A DNA stretch of 64,000 nt from JBLUOA01 sp048060095 (GCF_048060095.1 NZ_JBLUOA010000004.1:127138-191137), one strand, 5' to 3'. Positions 49,785-59,428 are shown, counted from the stretch's first letter. Numbers and translations are program-made. The notes: generated by a model not told the origin, from the sequence alone.

Positions 49785-51521
49785 TCAGTTCGCGGACCAC
49801 CGCGCGACAAGCTCGTCGTAGTTGACGGTCTCGCCCTGCGGCTTCTCGTTCTCAAGCGGGGGCTTCGCGCCGCCATTCTCGTACCAATATTCCGCGGTCT
49901 GTTCATCGTTCAGACGTGGGCCGCAGCCGCCATAGACGTTCGCAGCTTCGTCTGCCGCCTGCATCCGGGCCATGGTGATGTCCATCTCCTCGGCCAGACG
50001 GTCCATCGCCTCTTGCGGCGTAAACGCACCGGAGTTCACGTCACCGATCTGCTGCCACCAGATTTGCGCCAGCTTCGGATAGTCCGGGACGTTGATGCCA
50101 GTCGGGGACCAACGCACGCGGTCGGGCGAACGGTAGAACTCAACCAAACCACCAAGACGCGGGGCGCGTTCGGTGAAGGATTCGTGGTTCACCGTGCTGT
50201 CGCGGATGAAGGTCAGACCGACATGGGCCTTTTTCACGTCGACGGTCTTTGACACAACGAACTGCGCGTAAAGCCAAGCGGCCTGTGCGCGGTCAAGCGG
50301 CGTGGACTTCAGGATCGTCCACGATCCCACGTCCTGATAGCCGACCTTCTGGCCTTCCTGCCAATAGGGGCCATGCGGGCTGGGTGCCATCCGCCACAGC
50401 GGCATACCATCCTCATCCACCGTGTTGTTGCCTTCGGATTGCGGCTTCACCATGTCGGCGGTGAAGGCCGTATACCAGAAGATCTGCTGCGCCACATTGC
50501 CCTGCGCAAGCGCTGGCAGCGACTGGTAGAAATCATAGGACGCAGCGCCCGGAGGCGCATAGGCCCGTAACCACTCGTCCCACTTGCGGATCGCATAGAC
50601 AGCCGCCGGACCGTTCGCAGCACCGCCACGGGTGACGGACGCACCAACCGGGTTACAGGTGCCCGCTTCCATGCGGATGCCCCATTCGTCGATCGGGATG
50701 CCGTTCGGCTCACCAACCGATCCCGCGCCGGCCATCGACAGCCATGCGTCGGTCATCCGCCAGCCAAGGTCAGGCGCGCGTTTGCCGTAATCCATGTGGC
50801 CATAGATCGTGGTGCCGTCGATTTCCTTCACATCGGTGCTGAAGAATTCGGCGATGTCCTCATATGCGGACCAGTTCACCGGAACGCCAAGATCGTAGCC
50901 GTATTTTTCCTTGAACGCGGCCTGCAGGTCTTCGCGGTCGAACCAGTCTTTGCGGAACCAATAAAGGTTCGCGAACTGCTGGTCAGGCAACTGGTAAAGG
51001 TCGCCATCTGGGCCGGTCGTGAACTGGATACCCATGAAGTCTTCGAGGTCCAGGCCGGGGTTCGTCACCGCAGCACCGTCACCTGCCATGAAGTCGGTCA
51101 GGTTATAGGCAAGCTGCAAGCGTGAATGCGTCCCGATCAGGTCGGAGTCGTTGACATAGGCGTCATAAAGGTTCCGTTCGGTCTGCATCTGTGTCTGCAC
51201 AGCCTGCACGACTTCGCCCTCGCCCAGAATCTGGTGATTGACCTTAATCCCGGTGATTTCCTCAAACGCTTTCGCCAGAACTTCCGACTCATAGGAGTGT
51301 GTCGGAATACCCTCGGACAGGACGTTGATCTCCATGCCCGCGTAAGGCGCGGCGGCGTCGATGAACCACTGCATTTCGGCAACTTGTTCATCCCGACTGA
51401 TCGCTGCTGGTTGGAATTCATCGTCGATCCATCGCTCGGCAGCGGCTATGTCCGCATAGGCCGAGGTTGTTCCCGCAAACACGGCAGACGCCGCAACTGC
51501 GGACATCAGATACTTGCGCAT
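49785..51521 (-). CDS. glpV: Glycerol-type ABC transporter substrate-binding protein GlpV
   Basis: A 578-residue periplasmic binding protein, longer than most family-1 receptors (about 430), as is usual for GlpV. The signal peptide ends near TTSAYADI. GGGAGGAGAGAAG precedes the ATG at 51521. The mature N-terminus (AAERWIDDEFQPAAISRDEQ) and the C-terminal tail ending LVARWSAN match the family layout as I know it. It is the first gene of the minus-strand operon, divergent from the GlpR-like regulator. Confidence 0.88.
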   Translation of the reverse strand: MRKYLMSAVAASAVFAGTTSAYADIAAAERWIDDEFQPAAISRDEQVAEMQWFIDAAAPYAGMEINVLSEGIPTHSYESEVLAKAFEEITGIKVNHQILGEGEVVQAVQTQMQTERNLYDAYVNDSDLIGTHSRLQLAYNLTDFMAGDGAAVTNPGLDLEDFMGIQFTTGPDGDLYQLPDQQFANLYWFRKDWFDREDLQAAFKEKYGYDLGVPVNWSAYEDIAEFFSTDVKEIDGTTIYGHMDYGKRAPDLGWRMTDAWLSMAGAGSVGEPNGIPIDEWGIRMEAGTCNPVGASVTRGGAANGPAAVYAIRKWDEWLRAYAPPGAASYDFYQSLPALAQGNVAQQIFWYTAFTADMVKPQSEGNNTVDEDGMPLWRMAPSPHGPYWQEGQKVGYQDVGSWTILKSTPLDRAQAAWLYAQFVVSKTVDVKKAHVGLTFIRDSTVNHESFTERAPRLGGLVEFYRSPDRVRWSPTGINVPDYPKLAQIWWQQIGDVNSGAFTPQEAMDRLAEEMDITMARMQAADEAANVYGGCGPRLNDEQTAEYWYENGGAKPPLENEKPQGETVNYDELVARWSAN

Positions 51522-51565
51522 CTTCTCTCCTCCCAAAAATATTGTTGCCAGACGAATCTGGTATC

Positions 51566-51581
51566 TTCACGTTCGTGTGAA
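51566..51581. promoter_or_regulatory. Weak inverted-repeat candidate in the glpV/glpR gap
   Basis: TTCAC-GTTCGT-GTGAA lies about 45 bases upstream of the glpV start in the 215-base divergent gap. A second imperfect CGAA/TTCG repeat lies at 51710-51724 next to the glpR start. Either could be a GlpR/DeoR site; neither is strong. The rest of the gap is AT-rich and shows nothing else I can support. Confidence 0.3.
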
Positions 51582-51736
51582 CATCTGCGCATGTCAACTA
51601 ATTTTATAGTAGGAAGTCACAGCGTTGACCCACGCAACAATCCGCCATTGACGTCGATGACTATGGACATAATCGAATAAATTATGCTCATATCAACATT
51701 ATAGCGGCGCGAACAAACATTTCGAAAGGGGCGCGC

Positions 51737-52513
51737 ATGGCCCTCAACGACCGGCAGGAATTTATCCTTCAAGCCCTTAGAAATACGGGCCATGTCGAGG
51801 TTGACGCGCTCTCTCGTGAATGGAATGTGACCACCCAGACCGTGCGCCGGGATCTAAGTGAACTTTGCGACGCGGGCCTTGCGATCCGAACCCACGGCGG
51901 CGCGCGACGGGTGATGTCAACCTCTGCCCTCGCCTATCAGGATCGGCGCGAAACCCGGATCGCCGAGAAGCAGGCCGTCGCAGTGGCCGCCGCTGATCTA
52001 ATTCCGAACGACGCGTCGGTCGCGCTCAACATCGGCACCACGACCGAACTGGTGGCCGAAGCCCTGCGCCGCCATGAAGACCTCACCATCCTGTCAAACA
52101 ACATCAATATCGTCCACATCCTGCGCGAAGCCCGCCTGCGGTCGCTGATCGTTGTCGGTGGCGAAGTGCGCTTGTCCGACGGGGCCATCGTGGGCGAAGA
52201 CGCGGTTGCCGCCATTGCCAACTACAAGGTCGATTACGCGATCATCGGAACATCGTCGCTGGAACCCGACGGATCGATCCTTGATTTCGACCCGAGAGAG
52301 GTCGCCGTCGCCCGCGCGATCCTTGCCAATGCGCGAAAGAAAATCCTCGTCGCGGATCAGTCGAAATTCGAGGTCAGCGCACCCTTCCGCATTTGCGCCG
52401 TGCGCGATCTTGACTATGTGGTGATGGACGCAACGCCGCCCGCGCCGTTTGCGAAGGCGCTTGAGGATGGCGGCACGAAGCTTATCACCGTGACCGGGAC
52501 GTCGATCAACTGA
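51737..52513 (+). CDS. glpR: GlpR-like DeoR-family transcriptional regulator
   Basis: A 258-residue DeoR-family repressor: HTH region VDALSREWNVTTQTVRRDLS with the family tail THGGARR, then a DeoRC sensor domain with NIGTTTELVAEAL (phosphosugar loop) and AIIGTSSLEPDGSILDFD. It is divergent from a glycerol-type transporter, so glycerol-3-phosphate is the likely inducer. glpK and glpD, usually linked, are not in the window. Confidence 0.88.
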   Translation: MALNDRQEFILQALRNTGHVEVDALSREWNVTTQTVRRDLSELCDAGLAIRTHGGARRVMSTSALAYQDRRETRIAEKQAVAVAAADLIPNDASVALNIGTTTELVAEALRRHEDLTILSNNINIVHILREARLRSLIVVGGEVRLSDGAIVGEDAVAAIANYKVDYAIIGTSSLEPDGSILDFDPREVAVARAILANARKKILVADQSKFEVSAPFRICAVRDLDYVVMDATPPAPFAKALEDGGTKLITVTGTSIN

Positions 52514-52529
52514 CCGCGAGGAGAAAGTC

Positions 52530-53192
52530 ATGCAACAACGGCTTTGGACGGGACTGCTTGGCCTGCTGGTTGCCGTGCTGCTGTCCGTCACGCTCCACAC
52601 ACCCTCCCGCGCGCAAACGATTACGGTGCTTGCCCTCGGCGACAGCCTGACCGCTGGCTACGGCCTGCCGCGCCGGGATGGGTTCGTGCCGCAGATGCAG
52701 GCGTGGCTCGATCAGGCAGGCGAAGCCGCGACGATCATCAACGGTGGCGTGTCCGGTAACACGACCCGCAATGGGCTGGCGCGGGCGGATCGGTTACTGA
52801 CCGCTGACGTCGATGCTATGATCCTTGCGCTTGGCGGTAACGACTACCTGCGCGGCATCAACCCGGCGGTTACGCGCAATAACCTCGACCAGATCCTGAC
52901 ACTCGCGGCGGCGCGGGACGTGCCGGTGCTTCTGGTCGGCATCCGGGCGGGCGATCTTCATGGCACCCGTTATCAAACCGCGTTCAACGACATGTATCGC
53001 GGGCTGGCCGCGGAATACCGCGTGCCGTTGGTTCCGACCTTCTACCAGGGTTTGCTGGACGCCGCCGGCACCCAAGACCGCGTGCGCGGCTATCTGCAAC
53101 GCGACGCGCTGCACCCAAATGCGGAAGGAGTGCGAGAGATCGTCGATTTCCTCGGCCCGAAGATGCAGACCCTCATCGCCTCAGCGCGATAG
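52530..53192 (+). CDS. tesA: Arylesterase/lysophospholipase, TesA-type SGNH hydrolase
   Basis: A 220-residue exported SGNH hydrolase. It has a signal peptide ending near PSRAQ, nucleophile block GDSLTAGYGLP, Gly block INGGVSGNTT, Asn block LALGGNDYLRGI and the Asp/His block DALHPNAEG. All four catalytic positions are intact. GAGGAGAAAGTC precedes the ATG, 17 bases after the glpR stop. Members hydrolyse esters and thioesters in the periplasm; the true substrate is unknown. Confidence 0.9.
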   Translation: MQQRLWTGLLGLLVAVLLSVTLHTPSRAQTITVLALGDSLTAGYGLPRRDGFVPQMQAWLDQAGEAATIINGGVSGNTTRNGLARADRLLTADVDAMILALGGNDYLRGINPAVTRNNLDQILTLAAARDVPVLLVGIRAGDLHGTRYQTAFNDMYRGLAAEYRVPLVPTFYQGLLDAAGTQDRVRGYLQRDALHPNAEGVREIVDFLGPKMQTLIASAR

Positions 53193-53374
53193 CACCCGGT
53201 CAAGGAACGCGTGGAGAGGCGCAAACCAAAACACATGTTCTGTTCCGACAGCTCCAACGAAACACGCGTTCTTCTGTATCCTGCATAGCAAAAATCTAAG
53301 ACCTGTTTTCCAGCCCGTTCTTGAGGTTGATCGATCGAAGGTTCATCTCCGCGTCGAAACGAATGGAGATTGCT

Positions 53375-54127
53375 ATGAACCGTCTACTCGCCATCGCCGC
53401 GCTGGCCGCCCTGCCCGCGTTCAGCACCGCCCATGCGGACACCGTGAATGTCGGGATGTCCGGTGGATATTTCCCCTTCACCTTCGTCCAGCAGGACGAA
53501 TTGCAGGGGTTTGAGGTTGATTTCATCAACGCCATCGCCGCCGAAACCGGGCATGAGGTGAACTTTGTCACCATGTCCTTTTCCGGTCTAATCGGCGCCC
53601 TTGATTCCGGGCGCATCGACACGATTGCCAACCAGATCACCATCACGCCGGAGCGTGAGGCGAAGTTCGCCTTTTCTCAACCTTACGTCTTCGACGGCGC
53701 GCAGGTTGTGGTGAAACAAGGGAACGAGGACACGATCAGCAGCACCGATGATCTAAGCGGCAAGACCGTGGCGGTGAACCTTGGGTCGAACTTTGAACAG
53801 TTGCTGAACGATCTGCCCAATGCGGCAGAGATCGACATCAAGACCTACGAAAGCAACATCGAACAGGACACCGCGCTTGGCCGGGTCGATGCCTTTGTGA
53901 TGGACCGGGTGTCGTCCGCGCAAGTGATCCAGCAAAGCCCGCTGCCGCTGGCCCTTGCAGGCGCACCGTTCAGCGAAATCCAGAACGCCCTGCCGTTCCC
54001 CGACACCGACGAAGGCCGCGCCCTGCGGGATGACTTCGACGCCGCGATCACGGTGCTGAAGGAAAACGGCACGCTGGCCGAGATTTCGCAAAAATGGTTC
54101 GGCACCGACATCACAGTGGCGGAGTAA
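53375..54127 (+). CDS. Amino-acid ABC transporter binding protein (cystine/polar amino-acid type)
   Basis: A 250-residue family-3 binding protein (MNRLLAIAALAALPAF signal peptide). It shows the GYFPFTFVQQDELQGFEVDF opening, GRIDTIANQITITPERE and a C-terminal LAEISQKWFGTDIT. ATGGAGATTGCT precedes the chosen ATG; the longer frame lacks a signal peptide at its start. It overlaps nothing upstream and has its own 180-base promoter gap. The permease follows after four bases. The pattern is closest to cystine (FliY/TcyA) receptors, by eye. Confidence 0.88.
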   Translation: MNRLLAIAALAALPAFSTAHADTVNVGMSGGYFPFTFVQQDELQGFEVDFINAIAAETGHEVNFVTMSFSGLIGALDSGRIDTIANQITITPEREAKFAFSQPYVFDGAQVVVKQGNEDTISSTDDLSGKTVAVNLGSNFEQLLNDLPNAAEIDIKTYESNIEQDTALGRVDAFVMDRVSSAQVIQQSPLPLALAGAPFSEIQNALPFPDTDEGRALRDDFDAAITVLKENGTLAEISQKWFGTDITVAE

Positions 54128-54131
54128 CCCG

Positions 54132-54806
54132 ATGCGGGCGCTTGATCTTGACTACATGCTGGGTCTTGTGCCCGTCCTTCTGGGCTATGTTCCACTGACG
54201 CTTGGCATGGCGGCGGCGGGGATGGCGCTTGCGCTGATCCTCGCCTCGCTGATGGCGGTGGAACGGGTGTTTCAGGTGCCGGGGCTTGATCCATTAGTAA
54301 AGCTGTTCATCAGCTTTTTCCGCGGCACGCCGCTGCTGGTCCAACTGTTCCTGTTCTATTACGGCCTGCCGCAAGTGCTGAGCTTCCTCACCAATATCAA
54401 CGGCGTCACCGCCGCGATCATGGGGCTGACGCTGCACTTTTCGGCCTACATGGCCGAAAGCATCCGTGCCGCGATCCTCGGCGTTGATCGCAGCCAGTGG
54501 GAGGCGAGCCAGGCCGTCGGCATGACCCAGATCCAAATGATGCGCCAAATCGTGCTGCCCCAAGCCGCGCGGGTCGCGGCGCCGACGCTCATCAACTATT
54601 TCATCGACATGGTGAAAGGCACGTCGCTGGCCTTTACTCTCGGCGTCACAGAAATGATGGGCGCGACCCAGAAAGAGGCGGCGGGCAGCTTCCTCTACTT
54701 CGAAGCGTTCCTTGTCGTCGCCGTGATGTACTGGATCATCGTTGAAGGCATGTCGTTCCTGCAACGCCAGCTCGAAACCTATCTGAACAAGGCATACGCG
54801 CGATGA
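54132..54806 (+). CDS. Amino-acid ABC transporter permease (cystine type)
   Basis: A 224-residue HisMQ-family permease: IKLFISFFRGTPLLVQ-like segment (KLFISFFRGTPLLVQLFLFY) near residue 57 and the EAA loop WEASQAVGMTQIQMMRQIVL near residue 122. About five hydrophobic segments are present. It overlaps the ATPase start by four bases. It is encoded as a single permease, so it probably forms a homodimer. Confidence 0.9.
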   Translation: MRALDLDYMLGLVPVLLGYVPLTLGMAAAGMALALILASLMAVERVFQVPGLDPLVKLFISFFRGTPLLVQLFLFYYGLPQVLSFLTNINGVTAAIMGLTLHFSAYMAESIRAAILGVDRSQWEASQAVGMTQIQMMRQIVLPQAARVAAPTLINYFIDMVKGTSLAFTLGVTEMMGATQKEAAGSFLYFEAFLVVAVMYWIIVEGMSFLQRQLETYLNKAYAR

Positions 54807-55534
54807 TCTCCCTCTCTGGCCTTAGCAAGTCTTTCGGCGCGAATGCCGTTCTGAAGGACATCAACCTCGATATTCAGGAAGGTGAGCGTGTCGTCATCAT
54901 CGGCCCTTCTGGCACCGGGAAATCGACACTGCTGCGCTGCCTCAACTACCTCGACAAGCCCGACGCCGGAGTGATCCGTATCGGTGATCTGACGGTGGAC
55001 GCAGCCCACGCCAGCCGCGCCGATATCCTCGCGCTGCGGCGGCGCACGTCGTTCGTGTTTCAGAACTACGCGCTGTTCGCCAACAAGACCGCCCGGGAAA
55101 ACATCACCGAAGCGCTCGTGACCGTCCAAGGCAAAACACGGGCTGAGGCGAACGCCCGCGCCGACGCGATCCTTAGCGAAACCGGGCTGAGTGATAAGGC
55201 AAACGCTTACCCCGCGGCCCTGTCTGGCGGGCAGCAGCAGCGCGTCGGGATTGGCCGCGCAATGGCGCTGGATACCGAACTGATGCTGTTTGACGAACCG
55301 ACATCGGCGCTTGACCCGGAATGGGTGGGCGAAGTGCTGGACCTGATGCGCCGTGTCGCGGAAAAGCGGCAGACGATGTTGATCGTCACCCATGAAATGC
55401 AATTCGCCCGCGAAATCGCGGACCGGGTGCTGTTCATGGAAGGGGGGCGGATCGTCGAACAGGGGCCGCCCACCGCGCTGTTCGACGCACCACAAGACGC
55501 CCGCACCAAGGCGTTCCTGCGCCGGGTCGCCTAG
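54803..55534 (+). CDS. Amino-acid ABC transporter ATPase (cystine type)
   Basis: A 243-residue ATPase: Walker A GPSGTGKST, Q-loop VFQNYALFANKT, signature LSGGQQQRVGIGRA, Walker B MLFDEPTSALDPEWVGEV and H-loop VTHEMQFA, all canonical for polar amino-acid transporters. Its stop overlaps the convergent MFS stop by four bases, leaving no room for a terminator between them. Confidence 0.92.
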   Translation: MISLSGLSKSFGANAVLKDINLDIQEGERVVIIGPSGTGKSTLLRCLNYLDKPDAGVIRIGDLTVDAAHASRADILALRRRTSFVFQNYALFANKTARENITEALVTVQGKTRAEANARADAILSETGLSDKANAYPAALSGGQQQRVGIGRAMALDTELMLFDEPTSALDPEWVGEVLDLMRRVAEKRQTMLIVTHEMQFAREIADRVLFMEGGRIVEQGPPTALFDAPQDARTKAFLRRVA

Positions 55535-56745
55535 GCCATCTGCAACTGCTGTCGCTTTCCGCGGGCCAGCAGCATCAGCATGATCGCGATGTTCATTCCG
55601 TTCCAGAGAATGCCGTTGATGAAGGCAAGCTGATACGACCCGGTCACGTCGTAAATCCACCCGGACATCCAACCGCCAAGCGCCATGCCAAGGATCGTCA
55701 TCATCATAACGAACCCGACCCGCGCCCCGGCTTCCCGCGCGGGCATGTATTCCCGCACGATCAGCGCATAGCTTGGCACGATGCCCCCTTGCGCCAACCC
55801 GAACACCATGCTGACAAGGTAAAGCGACACCAGCCCGTCATAGGGCAGGTAAAGAAACAGCGCGATACATTGCAGGGTCGACCCGATCAGCAGGGTAAGA
55901 ACTCCGCCAAGCTTGTCGGCCACCATGCCCGACACGATCCGGCTGACGACGCCGCCAAGCAGCATCAGCGACAGCATCTCGGCCCCGACAACCGGGCCGT
56001 AGCCAAGGCCAACGCAGTAGGACACGATATGAACCTGCGGCATCGACATCGCGACGCAGCAACCGATTCCGGCGAGACCCAGAAGGTATTGCAGCGTCCG
56101 GGGCGAAAACCCGGTTGATCGCGCGTTCAGCGTCGCCTTGGCCTGTGCCGCCTGATGCGCGAGGTCCGGCAGCTTGCGCCGGAGCAGCATCGACAACGGG
56201 ATCACCACCGCCACCGTGACAAGCGCCAGCGTCAGGTAAACCTGCCGCCAGCCGCTTTCCGCAAGCATATCGGCCAGCAGCGTCGGCCAAATCGCGCCCG
56301 ACAGGTAGTTCCCGCTGGCAACCAGCGCGACCGCGATCCCACGCCGTCGCAAAAACCAGTGCGAGATGTCCGCGATCAGCGGGCCGAACCCGACCGCCGT
56401 TCCCAGCCCCAACATCAACTGCGCCGCGGCGAGCATCATGATACTGCCCGACGAAATCGCCCATAGATACGCAAGCGCCGACACCACCGCCGCGCCACAC
56501 AGCGCCACCGTCACGCCGAACCGGTCCACAATGCGCCCGATCAGCATGTTGCCGAAGGCGAACCCGATCATCGTCATCGTGTAGGGCAGCGACGCGACCG
56601 CGCGGCCTGCGCCAAATTCGGCTTCCAATGCGGGCATGATAACAATCACCGCCCACATGCCGACATTGGCCACCGTCGCGATGGCCAGCGTCACCAGCAG
56701 GCGAAGCCAGGAATATCGGCTGTCGTGAATCTCGGGCGCGGTCAT
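55531..56745 (-). CDS. MFS transporter (OFA/monocarboxylate-like)
   Basis: A 404-residue 12-helix major facilitator. Loop 2-3 reads GNMLIGRIVDRFGVTVAL and the central loop is basic (LLRRKLPDLAHQAAQAK). The C-terminal half begins with RTLQYLLGLAGIGCC. SHWFLRRRGIAVALVASGN in helix 4-5 is characteristic of OFA/monocarboxylate-type carriers. The substrate is unknown; it stands alone between the cystine-type operon and the two-component genes. Confidence 0.85.
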   Translation of the reverse strand: MTAPEIHDSRYSWLRLLVTLAIATVANVGMWAVIVIMPALEAEFGAGRAVASLPYTMTMIGFAFGNMLIGRIVDRFGVTVALCGAAVVSALAYLWAISSGSIMMLAAAQLMLGLGTAVGFGPLIADISHWFLRRRGIAVALVASGNYLSGAIWPTLLADMLAESGWRQVYLTLALVTVAVVIPLSMLLRRKLPDLAHQAAQAKATLNARSTGFSPRTLQYLLGLAGIGCCVAMSMPQVHIVSYCVGLGYGPVVGAEMLSLMLLGGVVSRIVSGMVADKLGGVLTLLIGSTLQCIALFLYLPYDGLVSLYLVSMVFGLAQGGIVPSYALIVREYMPAREAGARVGFVMMMTILGMALGGWMSGWIYDVTGSYQLAFINGILWNGMNIAIMLMLLARGKRQQLQMA

Positions 56746-56795
56746 GGCGCGACCGTAGGCGGCAATCCGGGGATTGTATAGCGCGGGCTTGGCGG

Positions 56796-57158
56796 TCAGA
56801 TATCGCGCCGGACGACGGTCGCCAGAGCGGCATGCAGTTCCGCGTAGTCGAGCGGTTTGGTGACCAGCGGCACGTCCATCAGGCTTTGCGGGCGCGACCG
56901 CCCGTCATCGCCCGACAAGAACACGACGGCGATATCCATCGTGCTGCAAATATCGGCAAAGCTGTAGGAGGTGTCGTTCTTCAGGTTGATGTCCAGAACC
57001 GCCGCGTCGATCTTTTCGGTCTTGAGGATGTCCAAAGCCCGTTCCGATGAATGAACCACGCCGACGATCTGCCAGCCATGCGCTTTCAGCTCCGCCTCAA
57101 CATCCAATGCAATGACAGCCTCGTCTTCAACAATCAGAACGCGGCGATCAGGAACCAT
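56796..57158 (-). CDS. Single-domain response regulator paired with the HWE kinase
   Basis: A 120-residue stand-alone receiver starting MVPDRRVLIVEDEAVIALDV. The acidic pocket is in VEDE, the phospho-acceptor Asp in AVLDINLKND, the Thr/Ser position in VVFLSGDDG and the Lys in LVTKPLDY. It has no output domain. Its start overlaps the end of the kinase gene by 11 bases, so they form a cognate pair. It likely acts as a phosphate sink or shuttle. Confidence 0.88.
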   Translation of the reverse strand: MVPDRRVLIVEDEAVIALDVEAELKAHGWQIVGVVHSSERALDILKTEKIDAAVLDINLKNDTSYSFADICSTMDIAVVFLSGDDGRSRPQSLMDVPLVTKPLDYAELHAALATVVRRDI

Positions 57159-58587
57159 CTTCGGACACTGTGGCAAAGCGCAGCACAACGCGCAGGCCGG
57201 CGGGGTCATAGCTGAAATCAGCCCCGCCATTCAGCGCACCGCTGACAGAGGTTTCGATCAGGCGGCTGCCAAAACCTATTTCAGCCGGGGGGGCCACGGG
57301 TGGGCCATCCTGTTCGATCCACGTCACAGTTGCGGTGTTCGATCCGGTGTCCATCGCCCATTTGACGGTGATGTGCCCTTCTTCATTCGACAAGGCGCCA
57401 TATTTGCTGGCATTCGTCGCAAGCTCATGAAAAATCAGGCCAAGCGCGTGGGCGCAGCTTGCGTCAACCGACACGCGCGGCCCGTCAAGCCGCAGCCGAT
57501 CCGCGCCACTCGCCGCATAAGGGGCAAGCTGGTTCTTGATGACTTGCTTCAGATACGCCTTTTCCGTGCCGCTTTGAAAAATACTGTCATGGGACGCCGA
57601 AATGGCACGCAAACGTCCGGTGAAGGTTTCGGCAAACCCGTCAAGGTCCGTGGCATTCCGCAGGGTGTGCGACGCCATGGCCTGAATCGTCGCAAGGCTG
57701 TTTTTCACCCGATGGTTCAGTTCATTCACCAGCAGGCGCTGGCAATCCATCGCCGCTTTTTGCATCGTGATGTCTTCGACCACCGAAATGAAATAGTCGA
57801 CCTTACCGCTATCCAGACGGATGCAAGACACGGTGAGGTTGCCCCAGACAACTGCCCCATCCTTGCGGAAATAGCGCTTTTCCATGTCGTATTCTTCGAT
57901 CTTGCCCCGCAGAACGTCGTTCAGAAGATGCAGGTCCTTGTCGAGGTCGTCGGGATGCGTCAGATCCTGAAACGTCAGTTTATTAAGCTCTTCCTCAGAA
58001 TAGCCAAGGATATCGCACAGCCGCTGGTTCACCTGAAGCCAACTTCCCTCGGTGCCGACATGGGCAATCCCGACCGCCGCGTTTTCAAACGCCGCGCGGA
58101 ACCGCGCCTCGCTCTTGCGCAGCTCGGATTGGTAGCGTTCGCGTTCTGACAGATCGTAGAAATTGCAGACGACACCCAACCGGCCATCCGGCAGCATCAT
58201 CCGATCGATCTTCCAATCGTAGGATTCGATTTCATCCGTATCGCTGCGCCGTTCGATCGTCGCGGGGGAGTGATACGGCTCTCCGGTTTCAAGCGTATGG
58301 CGGAACAGCTTGATCGCACCAGAGGCGAAGGGCTCGGGCCAGATAATCCGCAAGACTTCTGCGAAATCCCGACCGATCATAGAGGAAACGCCGTCAAATG
58401 TTTTCCGGGCACCCGCACTGACCATCGATAGCCTAAAGTCGGCATCGACCGTATAAATTCCGAACGGGGAATTTTCCACGACCTGCCGAAAGCTGTCCAA
58501 TGCAGCTTTCAGGTGTTCTGATGTATCTGCACTGGCCTTTGACCAGTCAGTTTCTTGATCCAATCGCGCGCCCCCAAGCCAGATCAA
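57148..58587 (-). CDS. PAS-PAS sensor kinase of the HWE/HisKA_2 family
   Basis: A 479-residue soluble kinase. PAS 1 spans about residues 33-150 (VVENSPFGIYTVDADFRLSM) and PAS 2/PAC about 165-285 (FENAAVGIAHVGTEGSW, YSEEELNKLTFQDLTHPDDL). The phospho-acceptor box is LVNELNHRVKNSLATIQAMA (HRxKN) near residue 290. The ATPase domain has ALGLIFHELATNASKYGALS. There are no transmembrane helices, so it senses an internal signal. HWE kinases often feed the alphaproteobacterial general stress response or light/redox sensing. Confidence 0.9.
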   Translation of the reverse strand: MIWLGGARLDQETDWSKASADTSEHLKAALDSFRQVVENSPFGIYTVDADFRLSMVSAGARKTFDGVSSMIGRDFAEVLRIIWPEPFASGAIKLFRHTLETGEPYHSPATIERRSDTDEIESYDWKIDRMMLPDGRLGVVCNFYDLSERERYQSELRKSEARFRAAFENAAVGIAHVGTEGSWLQVNQRLCDILGYSEEELNKLTFQDLTHPDDLDKDLHLLNDVLRGKIEEYDMEKRYFRKDGAVVWGNLTVSCIRLDSGKVDYFISVVEDITMQKAAMDCQRLLVNELNHRVKNSLATIQAMASHTLRNATDLDGFAETFTGRLRAISASHDSIFQSGTEKAYLKQVIKNQLAPYAASGADRLRLDGPRVSVDASCAHALGLIFHELATNASKYGALSNEEGHITVKWAMDTGSNTATVTWIEQDGPPVAPPAEIGFGSRLIETSVSGALNGGADFSYDPAGLRVVLRFATVSEDGS

Positions 58588-58737
58588 TCATAAAGTTATG
58601 CAATTAAATTATGAGTGAAATAATCGACATTGGCTAGAGCAGCTTAAAATTCGTTAATTTCGCGGCAAAAGCACAATATCTGCGCGATTTCAGGGGAAAA
58701 TGCCCCAGAAATTGATGAATCCCGACTGTAAATGCCG

Positions 58738-59313
58738 CTAGGGGATCAGATAAACGATTCCGATAACCGCCCCGCAAAGCCCCAGCAGCGCTATCAGCGC
58801 AAGGCGTCCGTCCCGGATCAGCATGGCGATGGCAAGCACAGAAACCACCGCCCCAAGCAGGGAGGAAGAGAAGGGCACAATCTCAAGAAACGGCATCAGC
58901 ACGCCGCAGATCGCACAGATGCCGCGCAAGATCGAAATGAATGGACGGTGGAATAAAAACTGCAACCGCCCGCTGCGGTGTCGGTCAAACCATCGCGCCA
59001 CACCTTTTACTTTGCCAAGACCCGTGCGCAGCCGGGCGGATTCAATTCGCTGGCGCCGGACCCATGCCGGCAGCCACAGGTGATTTCGCCCCATCAGCAT
59101 CTGGGCCGAGATCAGAAAGATCAGCACGCCGCAAAAACTGGAAAACAGCGGTATCCCACTTAGCGGCGTCACCACCGCCAAGGCGGGCAGCAACAGCAAC
59201 GGAGAGAATGACGCATGCCCCAGCCCTTCGATGAAATCATCGACCGACACCTTCTGATCGCCAAGCACATCCTGCGCCCGGTCAAGAACTGACGTGACTG
59301 AGGTTACGGTCAT
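58738..59313 (-). CDS. exoD: ExoD family membrane protein
   Basis: A 191-residue ExoD-type protein: VDDFIEGLGHASFSPLLLLP at the N-terminus, SGIPLFSSFCGVLIFLISAQ near residue 50, and two C-terminal helices (LLGAVVSVLAIAMLIRDGRL, LLGLCGAVIGIVYLIP). In Sinorhizobium, ExoD affects exopolysaccharide production and alkali sensitivity; the mechanism is unknown. It is divergent from the receiver gene at 59504. Confidence 0.88.
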   Translation of the reverse strand: MTVTSVTSVLDRAQDVLGDQKVSVDDFIEGLGHASFSPLLLLPALAVVTPLSGIPLFSSFCGVLIFLISAQMLMGRNHLWLPAWVRRQRIESARLRTGLGKVKGVARWFDRHRSGRLQFLFHRPFISILRGICAICGVLMPFLEIVPFSSSLLGAVVSVLAIAMLIRDGRLALIALLGLCGAVIGIVYLIP

Positions 59314-59403
59314 GCGGGCCTTTCGCGTGCTTCATCCGACATCAAGCCAACGCCGGAACTGCCGCCTTGTTCCGAGGCCGACCTGCCCTTTTGGTCAAAT
59401 TAT

Positions 59404-59428
59404 GGAACCAAATCCCAATTCGGTGGTT
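59404..59428 (+). promoter_or_regulatory. Possible EcfG-type general-stress promoter
   Basis: GGAAC, 17-base spacer, GTT lies about 75 bases before the receiver start at 59504. This resembles the alphaproteobacterial general-stress consensus GGAAC-N16/17-CGTT but lacks the leading C. It is suggestive because the gene encodes a stress-type single-domain receiver. Confidence 0.35.
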
